64,000 bases of DNA from positions 62,001 through 126,000 of the forward strand of contig CAJQUW010016138.1 in the NCBI GenBank assembly GCA_907163375.1, in the 5' to 3' direction. Numbering within the stretch: position 1 is the stretch's first letter; every line of letters starts with the position of its first letter. Position numbers and translations under genes: made by a program. Under the pieces are notes generated by a model, which was given only the letters and a program-made list of their open reading frames with translations, ran no database searches and was not told the DNA's origin. The DNA is from Prostheceraeus crozeri. Lineage: Eukaryota > Platyhelminthes > Polycladida > Euryleptidae. Positions 52,634 through 61,511 of this stretch are shown here, one piece after another.

Positions 52634-53086
52634 ATGGCACCTGAAGTCAATACATTGAAACATGATGATTGCACGATTCGTCTTCATCAAGAGAGCTTCG
52701 GAGGCTTAATACAAGATTACATCCTTGAATTTCAAAGGGAGGAGACAGAATTGGAAGCATGTTTAGACTACACACGAGAAATATTTACGGAGTTGATATC
52801 TTATTTCAAAGACAGTCTCATGAAGGCTCACTTAATTGCAAATGTGAAGTACACTCATTTTACACAAGGTGAAGAAGCGGAAAGTGTTGACTTACAATTT
52901 CGTTCCTATGGACAAGAATATGTTACTGATGCTTCTGAGTCTTATAGACGACATCTGCAGAAGATTATTTCTCGGATGGACAGCTTTCATGATTACGCCA
53001 ATCATTTGCCTCTGAATAAAATAAACCATATTGTCATTGCTATTAGTAAAGTGGGTTTCAATGATGTTAAATCAAAGACCAAATAA
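52634..53086 (+). CDS. about 140-aa element paralogue family, copy 1 (element C)
   Basis: 150 aa, looks whole. MAPEVNTLKHDDCTIRLHQE, GLIQDYILEFQREETELEAC, AHLIANVKYTHF, Y-RRHLQKIISRMDSFHDY, INHIVIAISKV. Divergent from PolB across a 190-bp promoter interval. Function unknown. Confidence 0.75.
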   Translation: MAPEVNTLKHDDCTIRLHQESFGGLIQDYILEFQREETELEACLDYTREIFTELISYFKDSLMKAHLIANVKYTHFTQGEEAESVDLQFRSYGQEYVTDASESYRRHLQKIISRMDSFHDYANHLPLNKINHIVIAISKVGFNDVKSKTK

Positions 53087-53544
53087 AGTATTTTTTCATG
53101 ACGACTTTTTGCTAGCTATACTTTAGAGGTAACGAGTCTCTACTGATACTATGTAGTTGATTTCTGTAAACGGTGGACTTGTTACCCTTTGTGGTAGTAT
53201 TATTTATCAATGGTTTATCATGTTGAGTTCAATCTTCGACATAAGTATATTTGGAACATCACATCTCTTCCTATGTTTTTTCTGCTGATTTTAGTAACTT
53301 ACGTTTTCTTCAATACTTGTATAGCAATCGACTGCGATGCAGTAAAGTAACTTATGCGTTCAGAGCTTGTTCACTACCGAAGAGAGAAGTCTGGTGTGTT
53401 GCATGTGGTGCAAGGGTGGCCTCCCATTTCATTCCATTTCATCATTTATTCTTCCCCTCTGCATTCCATATCCGAAGATATGTGGCGGGCTTGGGACCGC
53501 TTTAGCTGCATTAGAAGGTAGCCCTTAAGAGGGCTCATGGGGCG
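53087..53544. other. no gene recognised
   Basis: Region between the paralogue and the coiled-coil gene. The frame at 53251-53505 has no supporting features. Confidence 0.4.
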
Positions 53545-54371
53545 TTCTCCGTCCACCGACACTACTACTGTCACTTCCTCGACTACTGCAAGAACTCTGA
53601 AAAGAAAAGACAGTGAATGAGAGACGATTTAGAGTAGATGACTTTAGAGGGACTTACTCGGCTTTTTCTTTACAACTTTTCGTACGACAAAGTCTTCCAA
53701 ATCGCCATTCATTTTAATAGATAAATGAAGACATCTCACACCTTCGCCTTCATAACAACACTGATTCGAATTCGGATCGTCCGTAAAGGTCGGCACATCA
53801 CAAATGTTGTTTTTTTAAAGAGGGGAAGGTGGACCTAATACACTCTCTTCCTCTTCACTCTTCTCTCAACCTCTCGCAACTTTTCCACTTCACTCCCCAA
53901 CTGTCTGTTAATCACCTTCGTCTCTTCCACTTCCTTCACCACACCTCGCATCCGCTCTACTTCATTCTTCTCACACATCAACTCCGACACTAAGCGTTTA
54001 ACTGCCTTCATTTGCTTCATTATTCCACTCCTTTCCTTCAACCACTCCTGCTCCTTCACTCACATCTCCTCCAACTCTTCTCTAATCACCTTCATACCCT
54101 CAACCTTAGCTTTCAGCTCTTCATTCTCCTTCAAAACTTTTCTATTCACACTCTCCATACCCATCATACGATCCTTCAACCTCACAAACGCCTCTGTATC
54201 ATGCGCCTCTTTCCTAGGCGATGATGTAGCTACAGGCTCACCCACCTCACCATCCAACTCGTCAGACAACTCACTCCCAAACAATGAGACCATCAACTTC
54301 CTAGTCTCATCACTCGCCCGCTCAATCACTCCTTCTACCTCAACTTCCTCTTCACTCACCACTAGAAGCAA
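53545..54371 (-). pseudogene. coiled-coil protein gene near the element end (element C)
   Basis: Heptad-rich Glu/Lys/Val coiled-coil frames at about 53835-54371, then an acidic segment and the C-terminal block CCYEGEG-x-RCLHLSI, FVVRKVVKKK at about 53660-53760. A GTAAGT donor near 53656 and a TTTTCAG acceptor near 53601 bound a short intron before a Ser-rich last exon (SSCSSRGSDSSSVGG). Related in order and C-terminal motif to 17737-18945. Broken, about two breaks. Function unknown. Confidence 0.6.
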
Positions 54372-54713
54372 AGTTACAAGCCTTTAAAGTTTTGGAGTCT
54401 TTTATGGCCTGGAGACTAAGGTCATCTCCTGGCTAACCTTTAAGTCTGACGCCTTAGCTGATATCAGCAATGAAATTTTCTAAGTCGGAAATTTGGAAAT
54501 TTGGAATGTCCGATGCTATCATCGGAGCTTCAGAGAGACGACCTACCTTCGACAATCGCTCTCGTCTTAATGAAATGTCTCATTCGGTTCCCAGCTTATG
54601 TAGTTTGTGGCGATCAGCTGATGACGTAATCTCCATCATCCAAACCTTTAAACACTTCTATCTCCGCTTCTAGTGCTCCGATTCACTTAAAACTCACCCT
54701 CCAGATGCAGAGT

Positions 54714-55698
54714 TGCACGCTGATTTCAAATATGGTCTCCGTTTTCCCGTCCGAGGTTTCGTTCACCCGCTAGAGCCATTTTCATAAAGATTCTAACTCC
54801 GTCGTTTTTTCGGTGATGGGCAAAAATCTTAAAGTCACTCTCACACCTCAACAAACGAATGACGAATGTAGAGACACGCCGTTTCTTCCACTGCATTTTT
54901 CTCACTCTTAGCTTTCAAATGAGCTATTGCACGACTCTCTACGATCTCTAGAACAAAAGTTGGAAGTCTCGTCCAGAGAGGGAGGGGGGACGTTCCAAAA
55001 CTTTTTTCTCTCCGATGGAGCTGCAAACAACCTTCCTAACCCAAAATTTCACGTAGAATCCGAATTTGCCCTCCATTTGCCCATCCGAGCACTCCTTCAT
55101 GCCGAAAAACGGACTTTCTCATCCCAAAACGTCCAAAACCCACCTTTTTCTAACTCTGCCGGTTTTCAGAGATTCCTGCCATTTTCCTCTCTAAACCCAG
55201 AAAAACCTGGACATTGGATGCTTTCCACTGCATTTTTCTCACTCTTAGCTTTCCAATGAGCTATTGCACGACTTTCTACCATCTCTAGAGCCAAAGTTGG
55301 AAGTCTCGTCCAGAGGGGGGAGGGGGGGGGACGTCCCAAAAATTTTTTCTCTCTGATTCCGCTGGAAACAACCTTCCTAACCCAAAGTTTCACGTAGAAT
55401 CCGAATCTGCCCTCCGTTTTCCCATCCGAGATCTCCTTCATGCCGAAATACGACCTTTCTCATCCCAAAACGACCAAAACCCACCTTTTCTAACTCTGGC
55501 GTTCCTAGATTCCTACCCTTGCCTCACAGGAGAACTCCTCCTTCCTTCCTTCCTTCCAGAGGGGGGGGGTAGGGAACGGTTTCCTCCTCTCGGACCCATT
55601 CCTCCCAACACATCCTTGGCCAACTCTTTCCTGCCTTCCAGAGGGGGATGACTCATCGTTGCACATTTTGCACTTGCTTTTGTCAGGGGATCTCTACT
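54714..55698. repeat. right terminal inverted repeat of element C
   Basis: Same modules as 10902-12051 in the same orientation and complement of 40528-41352: GAGCTATTGCACGACT, AAAGTTGGAAG, CCAGAG then a G-run, and TTTCACGTAGAATCCGAAT, each repeated. Confidence 0.85.
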
Positions 55699-56609
55699 GG
55701 AACTCTTCACATTGAAAATGAATATCTCTTGACCTCTTGTTACACTTGCCACACATCCAATTATGGCACCGAGTACACTGCAGCCAATCAGGCCCGGTAT
55801 AGGTCTCATAATCACAATGGCAGGAGAAGCAGTAATTTTCTTCGTCGCTGTCCTCGTCGGATTCATCGTCCTCACTAACTACAACTCGGCATCTTCCTCG
55901 ACTGCCAGTAGATTGGGATGGTCCAGCAGATGCGCACATTCCTGAGGGTCCAGCAACTTCAGTCTCAGAGGCCAAATCTAGGCCGGGGAGAATCTTCGGC
56001 ATCCTTTTCTTCTTTTTTTGGTTGTCTCCTTGACCTCTGTTCTTCTTTAGCAAATCGACGGGAACATTGTCCAACTTCCTCCCAATCTCACCTCTTGCCA
56101 AATCTGCTCCTCCGTGAAGACGCTTCAATGGCTCGGCTGCGTTCAAAGGATGGAGGCCCGTGCAGCGGAAACCGGAGATCAAGTTGCTAGCAACATTTTT
56201 GAGCTTCATCTTGTGCCATAATTCCATCGATTCCAGGAAAGTTGTTCTTGAAACGGGAGACACTGCGATGATTCGAATCCAAGTAAGACTTGATGAGAAG
56301 GCGAAAGTCACTCTTGGAGAACCCATAACCCCATGCGGTCACCTGCTGCACTGTACTCGCTATGGTCTCTTCCTCGGCTTCGGTGAGAACAGGAGGAGCA
56401 CCAGGTTTCTTGTCATGCAAACCCCGTGATTTGCGACTCAGTGTCGCGAGACTGATGCCATATTTTGCACTTGCTTTTCTGAGAGATGTACCTTCACCCA
56501 CTTCTTTCAAAACAGCCTCTAAATCATTCGCGTCGTACGTTTGATAGAGTCTCTTGTTGTTGCCTTTCACGTATTCACGGGGCATGATAACCAAAATGTC
56601 GTCTGACAA
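55694..56609 (-). pseudogene. pogo-like transposase, DDE domain missing
   Basis: The N-terminal part (about 56210-56609) has VKGNNKRLYQTYDANDLEAV, GTSLRKASAKYGISLATLSR and a second helix-turn-helix (GFSKSDFRLLIKSYLD, FKNNFPG), the psq/CENP-B type DNA-binding region of pogo transposases. The C-terminal part (about 55699-56190) has LISGFRCTGLHPLNAAEPLK, a basic linker and a zinc finger (CFSCHCDYETYTGPDW-LQC, HNWMCGKC). The catalytic DDE region of about 250 residues expected between them is absent. The reading frame ends in element C; the left flank before 40528 supplies the rest, CEECRK and a stop, completing the finger. Confidence 0.8.
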
Positions 56610-56904
56610 CGGTGCGGTGCGATCGATGACTGAACTACCGGTAGCTGTGGTTGAGCGTCACTCAAGACAGAGAGAGAGAGACAGAAACTGCGTGAGCGCG
56701 CGTGCGTCCGTATGTTATCAGGTGAACGTTCTAATACAATCTTAGTGCAATACACCTCTGAATATAATCGATATCTGTTGATTAATCGAAGTGTTTCAAG
56801 TTACCCCGTTTTACGGTACTTTTTGGGATTTTCAAGTTTGCAAACTTCAAATTCGCAAATTTGCAAATTTGGCATTTTTAAGGCTATGTAACAACTTTGC
56901 ACAT

Positions 56905-57034
56905 CCAAGGAGGTCTAGATATCTATAATTGTACAGGAGGCAGAATGACGGTTTCTGTGGGAGAGCTTCGAAGGCCTGTTACAGAAAGCGTCATTCTGCC
57001 TCCTGTACAATTATAGATATCTAGATCTCCTTGG
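56905..57034. mobile_element. 130-bp hairpin MITE
   Basis: Nearly perfect inverted repeat starting CCAAGGAGGTCTAGATATC, with arms of about 48 bp. It is flanked by CACAT at 56900-56904 and 57035-57039. The matching part of the other Tc1-like repeat (about 58860-58880) lacks it, so it is an insertion. Confidence 0.8.
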
Positions 57035-57205
57035 CACATCTAAAACCATCGATCGATATCATTGTATTTGCATGTAAACATGGAAGCTGCTGACAATGCA
57101 CACTGTGTCTACCATTGATGTCAATAGATATACTAGCAATGTCACTATAAAGAAATCTATGGCTACTCTGAGCGGCGTTAGATCTTAAATTGCCTTTTCG
57201 AGTGA

Positions 57206-57780
57206 ATGGCTAATATGGCTAGCATGTCGAGAGAAGGTTTGAATTACCATGTCATCGATATGTGGGAAGCCTGCATGAAACCGGCAACTGTTGCCGAAAG
57301 ACTTTATGTTCCTCGATCCAATATTAACTCCTGGATCAAAATATTTAGCAGCGTGGACACCTTTTTGCGATTTTACAAAATGTCTGAACACCCACGAAAG
57401 ACGTTTTCGAGGAATGATCGCCATCTTTTGAGTCTTTCTAAAGTCAAATCGATTTTTTTACATGAAGACAGCTTCATTTAGATTGGAATGAAGCAGTGAT
57501 GTCTCAGACACTTCGCAATCGTTTGTATTTTGCTGTCATCTGTTCCTACCGACCCAAGATCTTCCAACCTCTCTCTCCTTGTCACCGCGTAAGATCGAAT
57601 TCATTTTCGAGATCCACAATGGTCAAGAATCGCATTTACTGATGATTCAAAATTCTTGCTGAAACCTGCTGATGTGCGTGTCTGGAGGATACCGAACTGT
57701 CGCTATGATAAAGAGAGCATCATTTAGTTTCATAAGATGCATCTGTTCATGTTTGGAGTGCAATCTGCCACAGTGTGAGG
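57206..57780 (+). pseudogene. Tc1/mariner-like transposase remnant
   Basis: The HTH-like N-terminal frame (GLNYHVIDMWEACMKPATVAERLYVPRSNINSWIK) ends at about 57481. A DDE-family stretch with FTDDSKFLL and VRVWR follows at 57625-57720, after stops and frameshifts. Only the first catalytic Asp region is recognisable. It is the core gene of the element at 39884-59292. Confidence 0.65.
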
Positions 57781-58111
57781 TCACCATGGAGTAAGTATAT
57801 AATAATTAGATTGTCGACTCAAAAATGTATCTGTATACAGTGGAAATTTTTATATAAAAAGCTTTATTATTTACGGAGATAATGTTCCTGCGGTCCAAAA
57901 ATTATTTGAGCAGTTTTTAAAAGGCTAAATTTTTTCATGTTGATATGCTACCGAGATGTGACCACTTCAGAAGCAGAATGAAACAAGTTGGATATCTAAA
58001 GGAATAAATATTTGCTAACAAGCATCTTCATTAAGCGGAAATTCAGCTGATCAAGGAAGTTCATGAACTGCAAGTCTCGGTAAGTCTTCTAGGAAAAGTT
58101 GAGATCTTATT
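57781..58111. other. decayed interior of Tc1-like element
   Basis: No readable gene. By position it should correspond to the rest of the transposase, now beyond recognition. Confidence 0.4.
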
Positions 58112-58599
58112 CGGCCGTATCAAGTTACTGGCCTTTCGACGATAGGCCAACCTTTCCTTTCGGAAAGGTACATTTCTTTTCACGAAACTGCACTTTCATC
58201 GATACCTTCCTTTCATTAGCAGAAGGTTTCCTTTCATGACAATACAAAACTAAAGGTCGGTTCAAACCGGCCTTTAAAGCATATTTTATTGTGTTCACAG
58301 CACAACACAAGCTTAATTGTTACGGGCACTTGTTCTGTTTTGTTTCTGTAATTTATGCCAAGGATGATGGAGCGACTAAGACGCCTACGAATGATTGAAG
58401 CTGAACGATCTCGAAAACCTTACCGCGTATTAGCTGACAGGACGAACCCGTTGAGTAGGTACCGTCGAAATGAGTTCTTAAAACGTTAGTGAACATGAAA
58501 GGAAGGAAACTTGATACCAAAATGAAAGGAGAGCCTAACGAAAGTTACCTTTCGCTTGAAAGGTAACTTTCATGAAAGGCCAGTAACTTGATACGGCCG
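58112..58599. mobile_element. 488-bp MITE with CGGCCG ends
   Basis: Ends CGGCCGTATCAAGTTACTGG and its complement, flanked by ATT at 58109-58111 and 58600-58602. The interior is rich in AAAGGTAACTTTC-like short inverted units. No protein. A 3-bp duplication would fit a Harbinger-type MITE, but this is uncertain. Confidence 0.75.
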
Positions 58600-58692
58600 A
58601 TTGTGCTTTCTTGGCTGAAATTTCAAGTTTTTAATTCAATTTACATCGATATGATTTTATGATTCACTAAATTCATGTTTTATTTCTTGAGT

Positions 58693-59292
58693 CAATAGAA
58701 AAGGCAATTTAAGATCTAACGCCGCTCAGAGTAGCCATAGATTTCTTTATAGTGACATTTCTAGTATATCTATTGACATCAATGGTAGACACAGTGTCAT
58801 AGCGCATTGTCAGTAGCTTCCATGTTTACATGCAAATACAATGATATCGATCGATGGTTTTAGATGTTCAAAGTTGATACATAGCCTTAACAATGCCAAA
58901 TTTGGAAATTTGCTAATTTAAAGTTTGCAAACTTGAAAATCCCAAAAAGTAAATGATTTTCTAATAACTCTGCTGACCTCATTTCTTCATCTTTCTTTAC
59001 TGTTTCTGCATCATCAGATAAAGCAGATCGTTATCTATCGCAGCAATATTTTTAATTTTTGATGCTGTAAGATATCTAGTCAGGAGCGAGCTTAGAAAAA
59101 GAGTACCCGTATTTGTTAGGTAGGACCCACCAGGCAGGGAAGAAGACATCTTTGAAAATTTGAGTGACCGAGAGAAAGGTTCGGGCATTTGCTACAAGTG
59201 TAGCAAAGAGAAACGTCAAACTGCTAGAACCTATAAAAAATCGCTTTAGAAAAAGAGTAAAAGATTTTGTACGAGGACTTTTTTTGAGCAGT
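58693..59292. repeat. right inverted repeat of the Tc1-like element with the empty pogo site
   Basis: Complement of 39884-40226 joined to 56817-57200 minus insertions. The TA at 58950-58951 is the uninterrupted counterpart of the pogo-like insertion site. Confidence 0.85.
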
Positions 59293-60586
59293 TGTTGTAT
59301 AATGGATTTATCAATGGCACAGTGTGCATTGTAGGATAGCTACGTTGCAAGTTATATGTTGTATAAGGAAATCATAGATCATCACTGTACTGCTAGATAA
59401 CTACGTTACATATCATTCAAGTTTAATTCTATTGCCATGACTTCATGATAGCATGATTTAGTGTTATCGAGATAGTGGTTGATTAGTAATCGGACTGTTG
59501 TTGTCTATAGATTTGTCCCTGCTTGTATATTGCAATTTGGTAAATATACTTGGTGCAATACGTTACGATGACGAGTTCTACTAATACCACGACAGTGTAT
59601 GCTGGAGCGGTTACTTTGGAAAGACACATTTCGTATTTCATCACACACTGCACAATGTAATCAATAAGCTCCTTGCACTCAAATATGATTTGTCTATACA
59701 TAATGCTCAGCACGTATTTAGCTTATAGGTCATCATTGAAGTGATTTATAATGCAGCATTACAGGTTTTCCCGGACAAATTCATTTCTACGTCATCCAAC
59801 TTCAAGATACAGCATGCAGCTTCAATCAACGTCAAGCTACTTCAAAGAAGCGTCACAGATTTCTATGTTAGATCAAACAAGTTCAAGATACGCCACAAAA
59901 CTTCGTGATAGCGCTCGCATGTTCGTGAAAAGCAAAGCAGGTTCAATTGTTAATCAATCATTAATCATCAATCATTAAGTTGCGGTTGAGAGAGAAGCTG
60001 CGCGAGGCAGCAACAGTGCGAAGGATTGCAGATGTTCCAACTCACACCTCTGTTTCAGAGCACCGCATTTCTGTTCTACAAGGCATTGTGGAAGAAATCC
60101 TACAAGACCAAACAATTTCTGGTGTGAAGGTAGCACGCATGCAGAATCACATTATTACTTACTTGGACAGGTGCCTAAATTGTCGCGACATTGTTGTTTG
60201 ATTATGAAAATAGTGCTCCTTTTCTGACTCTGTGTTCTGAATGCGAATTTCATGGGTTTTCATTGTACGAATTTAGTGGGTTTTCATTGATATCTTATAT
60301 TTCTATACATAAATCTAAACACCTTACCCTTTGAAATTGGAAATGAAAGGGGCTTCCGTTCCTAAATCATAAATATTATTTCTGCACATGAATCTGCATA
60401 CCCTATTTTTGAAATTGGTTGCACTATCTTGAACTTGAATACTTTAACACGAACCTGCTTTCATTAAAATTGAAGCTTAAGTGACGTATAATTGAAATAG
60501 GTTCAACTATCTATGGTCTTTGAAATTGCTTGACGTATCTTGAACTTGTATGCATTATGAGTGAACTAGCTCGGGAAAACCTGTAT
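59293..60586. other. no gene recognised
   Basis: AT-rich DNA. Frames at 59751-59978 and 59980-60201 lack recognisable domains. Short direct repeats (ACTTCAA, TTCAAGATAC) occur at 59790-59890. Confidence 0.4.
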
Positions 60587-60682
60587 ATATCATGGATTTT
60601 TATGGCAGTAATATCAGACATAGACGAGGCTGCGTTGGCAGCCGAGACTGTCTGATATTTCTGCCCGCAAAATCCATGATAT
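60587..60682. mobile_element. 96-bp hairpin, MITE-like
   Basis: 34-bp arms (ATATCATGGATTTT, then ATATCAGACA and the complement) with a few mismatches around an inner GGCTGC-GTTG-GCAGCC stem. It is flanked by T/A, compatible with a TA target. It could also form a stable RNA hairpin. Confidence 0.6.
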
Positions 60683-61510
60683 AATGCTATTGTATGTAAC
60701 TCTTGAGAAGTCCATGAATATTGCAATTCTTGATCGCTGTTAGTCACAGATAATGGTAGGATGAGGAAATCTTTGATTGACTTTTATTGAAGTCTATGGA
60801 AGTTTGCTCTCTGAATAGATTTTAATTCATGAAAAGTTTGAAAGTCTATGAATACTTGCAAATGTGAGTAGATTTGAAATTCAGATTTCTATCTAAAAAT
60901 GATTTGAAATATCCATTTACCAATTCATTCATTAATGGATTCTCAAGCTGGAGTGACGGACGACGGTTCATGGCTATATGGTGCGGTGAGTTTCTATGTA
61001 AAATTGGCGGGCCGTAGAGCTGTGCGCGGTTAATGTTTTCCTTTAACCGGTTAAAATCGGTTAAATAAAAATTTTAACCGGTTAACCGATATCGGATAAA
61101 CATCTTATTGACTGTCTTAAAGCTTTTTTACTGGTATGTTTTTGCAATATACAAACAAAAGGCAATCGTCTCAACTATATATTGACAATCTTAAAGCCTT
61201 CTACTGGATGTTAATGCAAGATACAAACAATAGGCAATTGTGTACCCTAAATATGCGTCCTTTACTTATATCATATTGAGCAACTCCGATTGTGCATTAG
61301 TAATAAATTACTATACAAAGACATCTACTTTAGTTTACAGAAAACGAGAGTAAATTTCTGAAGAAGCTTGTGACTCTTCTATAAAAGGTACATGTTGAAA
61401 TATACAGAAGTCAAGAGTCCAGTTCGAAGTTCACTTTTCTATTGAAACACATATTCAAATGTTTACAATCCATGATAACATATATATTTAGTACAGATAA
61501 ACATCACAAC
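60683..61510. other. no gene; short palindromic element end and possible LTR
   Basis: At 61013-61085, TAGAGCTGTGCGCGGTTAA and runs of AACCGGTTAA suggest a small hAT-like fragment. The part above about 61100 may be the 3-prime LTR of the gypsy element, but the other LTR is outside the window, so its limits cannot be set. Confidence 0.35.
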
Positions 61511-61511
61511 T

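Larger units (their letters stand above)
40528..55698 (-). mobile_element. Polinton element C (reduced family, complete ends)
   Basis: 15.2 kb; strand is given by PolB. The left end AGTAGTGATCCCC starts at 40528 and the right end GGGGATCTCTACT ends at 55698. It is flanked by GGCACT (40522-40527) and GGAACT (55699-55704), a 6-bp duplication with one mismatch. Terminal repeats are about 0.8-1.0 kb. Genes from left: paralogue, DNA-binding-like, RING-like, exonuclease-like, paralogue, PC4-like, TBP-like (all +), PolB (-), paralogue (+), coiled-coil (-). No integrase, protease, ATPase or capsid gene is present. Broken in PolB and the coiled-coil gene; the other genes look whole. Confidence 0.92.
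40227..56816 (-). mobile_element. pogo-like DNA transposon, internally deleted, containing element C
   Basis: Terminal repeats share AAAACGGGGTAACTTGAAAC (left from 40227, right ending 56816), flanked by TA at 40225-40226 and 56817-56818. Without element C it is about 1.4 kb. It encodes the ends of a pogo/Tigger-type transposase on the minus strand. The unfilled TA site survives at 58950-58951 in the other repeat of the surrounding Tc1-like element. Confidence 0.85.
39884..59292 (+). mobile_element. Tc1/mariner-like DNA transposon with about 600-bp inverted repeats, host of nested insertions
   Basis: The left end TA-CACTGTTCAAAAAAAGTCC at 39882 matches the complement at about 59273-59292. 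The left repeat is split by the pogo-like insertion (39884-40226 and 56817 to about 57200); the right repeat is 58693 to about 59292. Between them lies a decayed transposase: an HTH-like N-terminal frame at 57206-57481 and a DDE-type segment (IAFTDDSKFLLKPADVRVWR) at about 57625-57720, with stops and frameshifts throughout. With insertions removed, the element is about 2.1 kb (or about 2.6 kb keeping the 58112 MITE). It is old and inactive. Confidence 0.8.

Noticed and set aside
1-55698. The 12-kb inverted similarity between 1-12051 and 40528-53086 as a genomic palindrome or assembly artefact
   Set aside because: Each arm is a separate Polinton. C has its own terminal repeats and target duplication, the arms differ throughout, and C sits in a different host element.
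59751-60201. Two adjacent small plus-strand frames
   Set aside because: Low-complexity composition and no recognisable family. They could be chance.
61013-61085. Palindromic AACCGGTTAA cluster as a promoter or origin
   Set aside because: It looks more like the end of a small DNA transposon. No second end was found, so it is not called as an element.
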